Source: Bacteroidota bacterium
GTDB taxonomy: Bacteria > Bacteroidota > Bacteroidia > Chitinophagales > Chitinophagaceae
DNA: 64,000 bases
Direction of reading: 5' to 3'
NCBI GenBank assembly: GCA_016706595.1
Contig: JADJJH010000002.1
Span: 434,001 to 498,000, forward strand
Shown here: positions 54,157 to 62,285 of the stretch, piece by piece
How positions within the stretch are numbered: position 1 is the first letter of the stretch
How the letters are laid out: the number at the start of each line of letters is the position of its first letter
Program-made: the position numbers and the translations under genes
Notes under the pieces: generated by a model
Seen by the model: the letters and a program-made list of their open reading frames with translations, nothing else
The model's database searches: none
Told to the model about the DNA's origin: nothing

Positions 54157-55530
54157 ATGCAATTATTAGCAATAGAATGGGGTGTAGTTGGGGTAAAAGC
54201 CGCACAACTTATCTTATCATTAAGTATACTGGTGATACTTCACGAATTCGGTCATTATATTACCGCGCGATGGTTTGGTTGCCGTGTCGAAAAATTTTAT
54301 CTCTTTTTTGATCCATGGTTTTCGCTATTCAAAAAGAAAGTAGGCGATACTGAATATGGTATCGGCTGGTTGCCCCTTGGTGGTTATGTAAAAATATCGG
54401 GCATGATCGATGAAAGCATGGATACCGAAGCTATGAAACAACCTGCACAAGCTTGGGAATTTAGAAGTAAACCGGCCTGGCAACGATTAATAATTATGTT
54501 AGGCGGAATTATCATGAATGTAATTGTGGCAATTATTGTGTATTCGATGGTATTATTTGCATGGGGTTCCGATTCAGTGCCTATGTCTTCACTAAAGAAT
54601 GGTATCTATTTTCAAGATAGCATCTATGCACAAATTGGTTTTAAAAATGGAGATCGAGTTATTTCGGTTGATGACAAAAAGGTAGATAAATTAGATGATG
54701 CGGCCTTACGTATATTAATGGGGAAGTCGGCAGTGGTTGATCGACAAGGCGAAAATATCACGCTTAATTTTCCGGAAAATTTAATTGGAACACTTATTGA
54801 AAGTAAACGAAAGGGAGCTAGTTTATTAATGCCCCGAATTCCTGCTATCGTTGGCTCATATGACGGACTTAACGAAGAGTCGCCGGCAAAAAATGCAGGT
54901 CTGAAAGAAGGTGATATTATCAAACATGTAAATGGTATTGACATTACTTTTTATGATGAAATAAAACCCAGTCTTCAAAATGCAAAAGATTCAGTGAGCC
55001 TAATCATTGAACGAAATGGTGTGGTAATGAATGTTCAATCTGCCATTACAAAAGATAAAAGATTAGTACTTCCATATATCACTAACTTAAAAAAACTCGA
55101 TACGATGGGTGTATTAAGTGTTGAACATAAAAGCTATTCATTCTTTGGTAGTATTCCGGCAGGTGTCGCACTCAGCAAACAAAAATTAGTGGATTATATC
55201 GATCAGTTTAAAAAAATGTTGCAACCTAAAACAGGAGCTTACAAAGGTCTTGGCGGATTTAAAGCGATTGCCAATGCCTTTCCGGCTGTATGGGATTGGG
55301 AATCGTTTTGGAACTTGACTGCATTTCTTTCTATTGTTTTAGCCTTCATGAATTTATTGCCTATTCCGGCATTGGATGGTGGACATGTAATGTTTACTTT
55401 ATATGAAATGATTACCCGTCGCAAACCCAATGAAAAATTTCTGGAGTATGCACAAATGGCCGGCATGCTATTTTTGTTATTACTGATGATTTATGCCAAT
55501 GGAAATGATTGGTTTGGTTGGGGAAAATAG
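54157..55530 (+). CDS. rseP: RIP site-2 metalloprotease (RseP)
   Basis: 457 residues. The zinc motif HEFGH is in the first helix region (ILHEFGHYITARWFG, about 28-42). Two PDZ-like regions lie between about 130 and 330. The third zinc ligand is in LLPIPALDGGHVMF near the C-terminus. It cleaves transmembrane substrates such as anti-sigma factors inside the membrane. It is linked to dxr, a conserved pairing in many bacteria. Confidence 0.95.
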   Translation: MQLLAIEWGVVGVKAAQLILSLSILVILHEFGHYITARWFGCRVEKFYLFFDPWFSLFKKKVGDTEYGIGWLPLGGYVKISGMIDESMDTEAMKQPAQAWEFRSKPAWQRLIIMLGGIIMNVIVAIIVYSMVLFAWGSDSVPMSSLKNGIYFQDSIYAQIGFKNGDRVISVDDKKVDKLDDAALRILMGKSAVVDRQGENITLNFPENLIGTLIESKRKGASLLMPRIPAIVGSYDGLNEESPAKNAGLKEGDIIKHVNGIDITFYDEIKPSLQNAKDSVSLIIERNGVVMNVQSAITKDKRLVLPYITNLKKLDTMGVLSVEHKSYSFFGSIPAGVALSKQKLVDYIDQFKKMLQPKTGAYKGLGGFKAIANAFPAVWDWESFWNLTAFLSIVLAFMNLLPIPALDGGHVMFTLYEMITRRKPNEKFLEYAQMAGMLFLLLLMIYANGNDWFGWGK

Positions 55531-55578
55531 GTTTTTGATTTTATGTTTATGCAGGATAGAAGCTCTTGAAATTTAAAT

Positions 55579-55586
55579 TACTTTTG
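55579..55586 (+). promoter_or_regulatory. -7 promoter motif TACTTTTG for pheS
   Basis: An exact TAnnTTTG match that ends 3 bp before the pheS ATG at 55590, implying a leaderless transcript. No -33 TTTG is found at 19 bp. Confidence 0.45.
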
Positions 55587-55589
55587 CGC

Positions 55590-56618
55590 ATGCAACAAAT
55601 TTTAGATAAGGTTGAACAACTAAAAAAGGAAATCGAGGAAACGCAGGTTGTCAACGCCGAGCAATTAGAGAAATTCCGAATTCGTTTTTTAGGTACTAAG
55701 GGTTTGGTAAAAGAACTCATGGGTGAAATGAAAAATGTGTCGAAAGAAATGAAAAAAGATTTCGGTGCAAAATTGAACGAGTTTAAAGTATTTGCCGAAG
55801 ATAGATATGAAGTTTTCAAAGGGGTTGGTAAGCCATCAGAGGTAAAAGAAGAGAACTTCGATTATACTTTACCGGCTTATCCTTCTGAAACCGGAAGCAG
55901 ACATCCCATACAATTGGTGATGCAAAAGATGATTTCTATTTTTGAAAGAATTGGTTTTAGCGTTGCTGAAGGTCCTGAGATTGAAGATGATTGGCATAAT
56001 TTTAATGCATTAAACTTACCCGAAAATCATCCGGCTCGCGATATGCAGGATACCTTTTATATTTCAAAAAATCCGGATTGGTTATTACGAACACATACCA
56101 GTAGTGTACAAGTGCGAGTGATGAAAGAAGGGAAATTGCCAATACGTCAAATTTTTCCGGGCAGAGTCTATCGCAACGAAACGGTTTCAGCTCGAGCACA
56201 TTGTTTCTTTCATCAGGTTGAGGGATTATATATTGATGAAAATGTTTCGTTTGCCGATTTGAAACAAACCCTTTATCATTTTGTAAAAGAAATGTTTGGC
56301 CCCGATGTGAAAGTAAGATTCCGTCCGTCTTTTTTTCCGTTTACCGAACCAAGTGCCGAAATGGATGTAAGTTGTTTTATCTGCGATAGCAAAGGTTGCA
56401 ATGTTTGCAAACATACCGGCTGGGTCGAAATTTTAGGTTGTGGTATGGTACATCCTAATGTGCTTACGAATTGCGGTATTGATGCTGAAAAATATTCGGG
56501 TTTTGCTTGGGGCATGGGTGTCGAACGAACTACCATGATGCAATATGGTATAAAAGATATTCGTATCCTTTCTGAAAATGATGTTCGATTTCTAGATCAA
56601 TTTAAAAATATCCATTAA
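55590..56618 (+). CDS. pheS: Phenylalanyl-tRNA synthetase alpha subunit
   Basis: 342 residues from the ATG at 55590; a TTG eight codons upstream is rejected because of the promoter motif. The N-terminal coiled coil is MQQILDKVEQLKKEIEETQ. The catalytic core has GSRHPI, EGPEIEDDWHNFNALN, LLRTHTSSVQVR and FAWGMGVERTTMM, the class II motifs of PheS. It works as an alpha2beta2 enzyme with PheT, which is not in the window. A Cys-rich patch (CFICDSKGCNVCKHTGW) near residue 265 is a feature of this branch. Confidence 0.96.
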   Translation: MQQILDKVEQLKKEIEETQVVNAEQLEKFRIRFLGTKGLVKELMGEMKNVSKEMKKDFGAKLNEFKVFAEDRYEVFKGVGKPSEVKEENFDYTLPAYPSETGSRHPIQLVMQKMISIFERIGFSVAEGPEIEDDWHNFNALNLPENHPARDMQDTFYISKNPDWLLRTHTSSVQVRVMKEGKLPIRQIFPGRVYRNETVSARAHCFFHQVEGLYIDENVSFADLKQTLYHFVKEMFGPDVKVRFRPSFFPFTEPSAEMDVSCFICDSKGCNVCKHTGWVEILGCGMVHPNVLTNCGIDAEKYSGFAWGMGVERTTMMQYGIKDIRILSENDVRFLDQFKNIH

Positions 56619-56777
56619 TGAATATCATGAATCACTCCATCTCCCATGCTTTTCATTGTTTACAACCAGATTTTATTGTAGTAAACAAGCAGTATAGAAA
56701 ATCGATGTAAAGATATAGATGGAGTTATTAAAGATGTTTCAGTCAATAATTTTTTGTAGTAGTAAGAAATCCTTCTC

Positions 56778-57746
56778 ATGATATTAGTTACAGGTGCTTC
56801 AGGTTTGGTTGGACAACATTTGCTTGAAGCACTAACGGCATCTGGTGTAACCATTCGTGCCATGTATCGAAAAAGCATACCCAAGTTTTATACAAATATT
56901 CAATCGAAATATGTGCAATGGGTTGAAGCCGATTTGCTTGATTTAGCATCGCTTGATCAAGCCTTTGAGCAGGTTACGCATGTATATCATTGCGCAGCAT
57001 GGGTAAATTATGATCCACGTTTAGATGAGGAAATGTTGCGTGTAAATGCAGAAGGAACTGCGAATGTGGTGAATATGTGTTTGCACAAAAAAATTATAAA
57101 ACTTTGTTACGTAAGTTCGATATCTACCATAGGTTCGAAGCCAAACAATGAAGCAGCTGATGAACAAACCGAAATTGAGGAGGGCGAGCAATCATCCAAC
57201 TATTCGCTAAGTAAAGTGGAGGCAGAAATGGAAGTATGGAGAGGAATTGCTGAAGGGTTAAATGCAGTCATCATTAATCCGGGTATTATTTTAGGGGAAG
57301 GCGATGATAGTCGATCGAGTACTAAATTATTTAAAATAGTTCAGAAAGAATTTCCATATTACACATTAGGTAGCACAGCATGGGTAGATGTGAAGGATGT
57401 AGTGAAGATCATGATAGGGCTAATGAATCATGAAATTCATAGCGAACGATTTATAGTAAGTGCAGGCAATTTTTCGTATAAAGAGATATTTAGTATGATG
57501 GCTCAAGCGATGAATAAACGTGAACCTTATATTAAAGCAGGTCGCCTACTCACCGAAATAGTTTGGCGTATGGTTTATTTAAAAAGTATCATCACAGGTG
57601 AAGTGGCTACCATCACGAAATCAACGGCAAGAAGTTCGCAGAGTATTCGATTATTTAATCCCAATAAATTATTACAGGTATTGCCTAACTATCACTATAT
57701 TTCAATTGATGAAACCATACGGCGAATTGCCTCGAAATATAAATAA
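56778..57746 (+). CDS. NAD-dependent epimerase/dehydratase (extended SDR)
   Basis: 322 residues. The Rossmann glycine motif GASGLVGQHLLEAL is at about residues 5-18. The acid that binds the adenosine ribose is in VEADLLD. The active-site region has CYVSSIST and the YxxxK-type NYSLSKVEAEM (Tyr and Lys spaced by three). It fits the dihydroflavonol-4-reductase-like branch. The substrate is unknown. It starts 159 bp after pheS and is followed after 10 bp by the LolC/E-like permease gene. Confidence 0.9.
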   Translation: MILVTGASGLVGQHLLEALTASGVTIRAMYRKSIPKFYTNIQSKYVQWVEADLLDLASLDQAFEQVTHVYHCAAWVNYDPRLDEEMLRVNAEGTANVVNMCLHKKIIKLCYVSSISTIGSKPNNEAADEQTEIEEGEQSSNYSLSKVEAEMEVWRGIAEGLNAVIINPGIILGEGDDSRSSTKLFKIVQKEFPYYTLGSTAWVDVKDVVKIMIGLMNHEIHSERFIVSAGNFSYKEIFSMMAQAMNKREPYIKAGRLLTEIVWRMVYLKSIITGEVATITKSTARSSQSIRLFNPNKLLQVLPNYHYISIDETIRRIASKYK

Positions 57747-57756
57747 CCAATAGTTC

Positions 57757-58983
57757 ATGATATTTCAATTTGCATGGCGATATTTTAAAGGAAAGAAATC
57801 CACTCAAGCGGTACAAATCATATCATGGGTAAGTGTGTTTGCTATGGCCATTGGTACGGCTGCCATTATCATAGTTTTGTCGGTGTTTAATGGCTTCGAA
57901 ACATTTATTAAAGATTTGTATTCAGATTTCTATCCCCAAATAAAAATTACAGCAAAGCAAGGCAAAACATTTGCAAGAAATACTAACTATCTATTTCAAC
58001 TTACTCATATAAATGGCATGCAAAGTGTGAGTGAAACCCTCGAAGAAAAAGTATTGCTCAACTATCATGAAAACCAAGTGATAGTAACCTTGAAAGGCAT
58101 TGATGACCATTATAATGAAGTGAGTAAAATTTCCGAAAAGGTAAGATATGGAACGATGGACTTTTCGACAGCTTCCGAAATACCTCCTATACTTTTAGGC
58201 ATTGGTATTTCAAATACATTAGGCGCAAGTGAATCGTCTCCATTACCTATCACTTGTTATGCATTTAATCAACAAGCAAGTGGTTTCAATGATATTGGAA
58301 ATGCCTATTTCAGTAGTTTGTTTGAAGTAAAAGGGGTATATGTTTTGCAAGATGAAATTGACAACCAATATGCATTTACGCCTTTATCGGTTTTGCAAGA
58401 ATTAGTGCAAAAACCAACGCAAATTTCGGCGCTTGAGATTTCGTTAACGCAGGATGCAGATGAAGAATCTATTTGTAAACAAATTGCAGCACTCCCATAT
58501 AGCAAGCAATTAAAAATTGAAACGCGTTACGAGCAAAACAAAACTTTATACTTTATTTTAAAAAGCGAACGATGGGCTGTATTTGCTATTTTAGTTTTGA
58601 TGTTAGTGATTGCTTCGTTTAATATAGTCGGTTGTATGTCGATGCTGGTAATGGACAAAGAGAAAGACATTGCCATTTTAAAAACGATGGGGATGCAAAC
58701 CATTCATGTAAAGCAAATATTTATTGTAACCGGTATCATTTTATCAGTAATCGGTGCTTTCATCGGAAGTGCTATAGCCATTCTAATTTGTTGGTTGCAA
58801 CAGCATTTTGGCTTTGTTAAGCTTGGCAGCAGCGATGCTTTTTTAATAGATGCTTATCCGGTAAAAATGCAGCTCAGTGATTTTGTAATCGTGATGCTTA
58901 CCGTTATTTTAATTGCAACTTTAGCTTCATTATATCCTGCCATTAAAGCAAGTAAAAAAGCAATTGAACTAAGGGTCAAGTGA
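57757..58983 (+). CDS. LolC/LolE-like lipoprotein-releasing ABC permease
   Basis: 408 residues with an N-terminal helix, a large periplasmic MacB-PCD-like domain (about 50-270) and three C-terminal helices with an FtsX fold. The N-terminus FAWRYFKGKKSTQAVQIISW is characteristic of Lol permeases in Bacteroidota. The conserved VMDKEKDIAILKTMG box that couples to the ATPase is present at about 300. No LolD ATPase gene is adjacent, so it must be encoded elsewhere. It would extract lipoproteins from the inner membrane. Confidence 0.9.
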   Translation: MIFQFAWRYFKGKKSTQAVQIISWVSVFAMAIGTAAIIIVLSVFNGFETFIKDLYSDFYPQIKITAKQGKTFARNTNYLFQLTHINGMQSVSETLEEKVLLNYHENQVIVTLKGIDDHYNEVSKISEKVRYGTMDFSTASEIPPILLGIGISNTLGASESSPLPITCYAFNQQASGFNDIGNAYFSSLFEVKGVYVLQDEIDNQYAFTPLSVLQELVQKPTQISALEISLTQDADEESICKQIAALPYSKQLKIETRYEQNKTLYFILKSERWAVFAILVLMLVIASFNIVGCMSMLVMDKEKDIAILKTMGMQTIHVKQIFIVTGIILSVIGAFIGSAIAILICWLQQHFGFVKLGSSDAFLIDAYPVKMQLSDFVIVMLTVILIATLASLYPAIKASKKAIELRVK

Positions 58984-59001
58984 TTTTAATGTAAGTGCAT
59001 T

Positions 59002-60534
59002 CTAGAGATGACTTCTCGATTTTTCATACCATCCAATCGTTCCACCACAAAGCCAATTTGCTTTATAACCAAATTGTCTTAGCAAGTTGGCGCCTTCCGC
59101 CGATCTTCCGCCTCCTTTGCCGCAAACTGTAATCAGTTGATAATGACTATCAAGTAGTTTTATTTTTTCCTTCAAATCATTCAATGCAATATGTATTGCC
59201 GAAGGAATATGAGATTGTTCGTATTCTTCATACGAACGAACATCAATCAATACTAACTTTTTCCTTTGAAATAAAATTCGCTTCACTTGCTCAACCTCAA
59301 TACATTCACGCTCTACTTGCACACGTATTGGCATTCTGAATTTTATAATCAATGATGATATGATAGTAATGATGCCGATGAACAGTATGGCATTATGTAA
59401 CCCAAACAAATCTGCTGTAATGCCCGAAATAATTGCGCCAAATACATAACCTAAATCGCGCCATAACCTGAAGGTGCCCATGGTTTCGGCACGTTGGTTC
59501 GGACTGCTCGCTTCGGCAATAGCAGATAGAAAAGTGGGGTAGACTAAGGCGGTCCCCAAGCCTAAAATGGTAGACAAGCTTACGAGTTCAGCAAATGTTT
59601 TTCCGTATGGAATTGAAATGATGGCAAGGCCCTGAATGAACATACCCCAAAACAGTAAAGTTTTCTTTGGATAGATATCCGATAGTTTGCCGGTAAATAA
59701 TTGACCAATGCCCCAAACCATTGGATAAACTGCAGCGATGATACCAATTTGCTTTGCATCAAAATGATATGATAAAAGTACGATAGGTAGTAATCCCCAT
59801 ATCATACCATCATTTAAGTTATTTACTAAACCTGCCTGTGTAATTGAACTAAGCGTTTTATTTTTAAATGTAGTTTCAACAAATACATTCGTAAGATCTG
59901 GTAAAGTATTTTGCAAATTGGCATGTTGAATAAATGAACGGGTATCTTTCACAAAGAATATAGTTAGTAATAATCCTGTGAATGAAAGTACAATACCTAT
60001 ATAAAAGGGGTAGGGTGTGATGCCATAACGATTAGCAATGTAAGCCGTAAAAAAGGCAATTACGCCAACAGATAGGTAACCGGCAAATTCATTGAAGCCC
60101 ATAGCTAGTCCACGATCTTTATCACCTACTAAATCTATTTTCATCACAACCGTACTGCTCCAAGTTAAACCCTGACTTACACCCAGTAAGAGGTTCGCTA
60201 ATATTACCCAGTTCCAGTGGTTAGCATAAATCAAAATAAAAGGAATTGGCATTGCAACAATCCAACCGGCAAGTAATAAATTTTTTCTCCCAAATTTATT
60301 AGCAAGCCTTCCTGTAAAATAATTTGTAAATGCCTTAGTAAGACCAAAGGCTATAATAAACGATAGAATGGCTATATTGGAGTCAATGTTAAAAACAGTA
60401 TGCGCAAATTCCGGAAATATGCTGCGTTCCATACCAATCATACCTCCTACAAAAGCATTCACAATTACTAAAATCGTAAACTGTTTCCAATTCTCTTTTA
60501 AACCAAGTTGAATACTTTTAACCTCATTCATCAT
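59002..60534 (-). CDS. MFS transporter fused to a rhodanese domain
   Basis: 510 residues. Residues about 20-400 are a 12-helix MFS transporter (AFGLTKAFTNYFTGRLANKFG, 20 visible; GRKNLL). The C-terminal 100 residues are a rhodanese domain (LVLIDVRSYEEYEQSHIPSA) with the active-site loop CGKGGGRS (C471). Rhodaneses transfer sulphane sulphur through a Cys persulphide. The gene is 8 bp downstream of the ArsR-type regulator gene and shares its promoter. A sulphur-compound or metalloid export role is inferred; the substrate is not shown by the sequence. Confidence 0.9.
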   Translation of the reverse strand: MMNEVKSIQLGLKENWKQFTILVIVNAFVGGMIGMERSIFPEFAHTVFNIDSNIAILSFIIAFGLTKAFTNYFTGRLANKFGRKNLLLAGWIVAMPIPFILIYANHWNWVILANLLLGVSQGLTWSSTVVMKIDLVGDKDRGLAMGFNEFAGYLSVGVIAFFTAYIANRYGITPYPFYIGIVLSFTGLLLTIFFVKDTRSFIQHANLQNTLPDLTNVFVETTFKNKTLSSITQAGLVNNLNDGMIWGLLPIVLLSYHFDAKQIGIIAAVYPMVWGIGQLFTGKLSDIYPKKTLLFWGMFIQGLAIISIPYGKTFAELVSLSTILGLGTALVYPTFLSAIAEASSPNQRAETMGTFRLWRDLGYVFGAIISGITADLFGLHNAILFIGIITIISSLIIKFRMPIRVQVERECIEVEQVKRILFQRKKLVLIDVRSYEEYEQSHIPSAIHIALNDLKEKIKLLDSHYQLITVCGKGGGRSAEGANLLRQFGYKANWLCGGTIGWYEKSRSHL

Positions 60535-60542
60535 CAGTTTTT

Positions 60543-60863
60543 TTAAAGAGTGGCTAGAAATTTTTGATTGCTTTTTAAATTTTCTATCATTACCTCACGC
60601 ATCAATTTGCAAGCCTGTAGAACTTTTTTTGATGCTAATGAGAAGTAATTGCATTGCCCTTCTCGACGCACTCTAAGGATTCCCTTTGTAGTCATTACGG
60701 AAAGATGTTGTGAAAGATTAGATTTTAGACCGCCTGTTATTTCTAATATATCGGTAAAGCAAAGTTCCTGGTCTTGTAAAATGTCTATTACTTCAATACG
60801 TAATGGATGCCCTAATGATTTACAAATATCTGCATGGAGTTCAAATATTTTCTTATCCGTCAT
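60543..60863 (-). CDS. ArsR/SmtB family repressor (possible persulphide sensor)
   Basis: 106 residues with an ArsR-type winged helix: ICKSLGHPLRIEVIDILQ, ELCFTDILEITGG, LKSNLSQHLSVM as recognition helix, and VRREGQCNYFSL as the wing. There is no ELCVCDL CxC pair, so classical arsenic sensing is unlikely. Cys residues are C14, C35, C71 and C85. C35 in helix alpha-2 and C85 in the C-terminal helix resemble the pair used by BigR/SqrR persulphide sensors. The operon partner has a rhodanese domain, which fits. The operator lies directly upstream (60871-60908). Confidence 0.9.
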   Translation of the reverse strand: MTDKKIFELHADICKSLGHPLRIEVIDILQDQELCFTDILEITGGLKSNLSQHLSVMTTKGILRVRREGQCNYFSLASKKVLQACKLMREVMIENLKSNQKFLATL

Positions 60864-60870
60864 GGTTTAA

Positions 60871-60908
60871 TAATTTAATAGTTCACAAATATATGAACTA
60901 ATAAATTA
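60871..60908. promoter_or_regulatory. Operator palindrome of the ArsR-type regulator
   Basis: Arms TAATTTAATAGTTCA (60871-60885) and TGAACTAATAAATTA (60894-60908) are inverted repeats with one mismatch in 15 bp and an 8-bp spacer. The -7 element fills the spacer, so a bound repressor would block RNA polymerase. Confidence 0.8.
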
Positions 60909-60916
60909 AAAACAAA
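60886..60916 (-). promoter_or_regulatory. Perfect promoter for the ArsR / MFS-rhodanese operon
   Basis: On the minus strand TTTG (60913-60916), exactly 19 bp, then TATATTTG (60886-60893) match TTTG-N19-TAnnTTTG. It is inside the operator. The ATG at 60863 is 22 bp after the -7 element. Confidence 0.8.
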
Positions 60917-60947
60917 AAAGACTGCTGTTGGAAACGGCAGTCTTTTT
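60915..60947 (-). terminator. Terminator between the OmpH gene and the ArsR operon
   Basis: AAAAAGACTGC (60915-60925) pairs with GCAGTCTTTTT (60937-60947). On the minus strand it follows the OmpH gene ending at 60967 and is followed by more T residues. It also overlaps the -33 element of the ArsR promoter by two bases. Confidence 0.9.
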
Positions 60948-60966
60948 AATTATTGAGTGATTAGAA

Positions 60967-61530
60967 TTATTTTCTAGTACCCGGTTGAGTGGTTGGTTTA
61001 GAACCTGGAGTAGTAGCTGGGGTGTCTTTAATTCCTAATTTAGTTTTCACGGCAGGCAAAATATTGTCGTCGGGTTTAGCATAAACAATTGCGCCTATGC
61101 TTGTATCCATAATGTATGAGTAACCTTTTTCTTGTGCAACTGATTCAATCGCTGTTTGTGCTTTTTTATTAATTGGATCTAAAAGTTCTTGAACTTTATC
61201 GTCAATTTTCTCCTTTGCCGTTTGTTCGAAGGATGACATACGATTTTGCAAATCTTGGATTTCTTTTTCTTTGACCGTTTTAATAGCATCCGACATTGTT
61301 TTTTCAGAAGCTTGATATGCTTTGAATTTTGATTCCAATTCGGTTTGCATTGTTTTCATTTGATCGGCAAAAGTTTTTTGATAAGCTTCCGCTTCATCAT
61401 TTGCTTTTTTGGTTTCAGGCATAATGGATAATAATTCCTGAGAATTGATATAGCCAATTTTTTGTTGAGCAAAGGTGCTTACTCCGCTTAAGCAAAGTGT
61501 AAGGGCTAACATTAATTTTTTCATGTGCAT
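60967..61530 (-). CDS. OmpH/Skp family periplasmic chaperone, copy 2
   Basis: 187 residues; ATG codons at 61530 and 61524 are both possible. The signal peptide ends at STFAQ. The body has the Skp pattern KIGYINSQELLSIMPET, followed by a long coiled coil (about 45-130) and the C-terminal strand GYSYIMDTSIGAIVYA. The last 25 residues are Pro/Thr-rich (TPATTPGSKPTTQPGTRK). Skp holds unfolded outer-membrane proteins in the periplasm. It follows a paralogue with 150 bp between them and ends at a strong terminator. Confidence 0.93.
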   Translation of the reverse strand: MHMKKLMLALTLCLSGVSTFAQQKIGYINSQELLSIMPETKKANDEAEAYQKTFADQMKTMQTELESKFKAYQASEKTMSDAIKTVKEKEIQDLQNRMSSFEQTAKEKIDDKVQELLDPINKKAQTAIESVAQEKGYSYIMDTSIGAIVYAKPDDNILPAVKTKLGIKDTPATTPGSKPTTQPGTRK

Positions 61531-61641
61531 TTATTTATTGTTTTTCATTTGAAGCATGTAATTCGGCAAAGGGTTGTATCGATTGAGTATCGAGCGTTTT
61601 CATGCCTCATTTCATCTATTAATTTAAAAATTTTTAACGGG

Positions 61642-61649
61642 CAAATATA
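61642..61649 (-). promoter_or_regulatory. -7 promoter motif TATATTTG for the downstream OmpH gene
   Basis: An exact TAnnTTTG match on the minus strand between the two ompH genes, 111 bp before the ATG at 61530. It suggests that the second copy may also be transcribed on its own. Confidence 0.4.
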
Positions 61650-61680
61650 ATGATATTATTGAAGCATGGGCTTTGTGCCT

Positions 61681-62208
61681 CTACTTTCTTTTGGTTGCTG
61701 TGTTTACGCCTAATTCACGCAATACATCGTCGCTTTTATCAATTTTAGGGTCGGCAAAAAATACACTCAAATCGGCCGATTTGTCAAATATTATATCATA
61801 CGCTTTGGTGCCCGACATTCGTTGAACCGCATTATACACTTTATCTTGAACCGGTTTTACTAATTCTTGTCGTTTTTTAAATAAGTCGCCTTCAAACCCA
61901 AAACGTTTTTTTTGCAGTTCCTTGGCTTCTTTTTCCTTTTTGATAATCTCGTCTTCACGTTTCTTTTTCATTTCTTCGCTTAACATCACTTGTTCTGCTT
62001 GATATGATTTATACATTCTGTCAACTTCTTGCAACTTCGCATCGATTTCTTTTTGCCAAGTTGCTGAAACCTCATCAAGTTTCGATTGTGCTTGTTTATA
62101 CTCCGGTAAATTATCGAGTATGTATTTCGAATCAATTACACAATAACGTTGTGCTTGCATTTGTAGGCCTGCCAATAATAAGGCGGCGATAATGATTATT
62201 CTGTTCAT
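61681..62208 (-). CDS. OmpH/Skp family periplasmic chaperone, copy 1
   Basis: 175 residues with a signal peptide (1-19, ending LQMQAQ). It has RYCVIDSKYILDNLPEYKQ, the Skp N-terminal strand, then a coiled coil rich in Lys and Glu (about 45-120) and the C-terminal strand YDIIFDKSADLSVFFA. It is 77 bp downstream of bamA, the usual order bamA-skp-skp in Bacteroidota. With BamA it serves outer-membrane protein assembly. Confidence 0.93.
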   Translation of the reverse strand: MNRIIIIAALLLAGLQMQAQRYCVIDSKYILDNLPEYKQAQSKLDEVSATWQKEIDAKLQEVDRMYKSYQAEQVMLSEEMKKKREDEIIKKEKEAKELQKKRFGFEGDLFKKRQELVKPVQDKVYNAVQRMSGTKAYDIIFDKSADLSVFFADPKIDKSDDVLRELGVNTATKRK

Positions 62209-62285
62209 ATTTTAAAATTTTAGTTCCGACTTTAAAGAAAAGTAGAAAGTTAAAAATAAAGAAGTGTATTAACTGCCAATTACCA

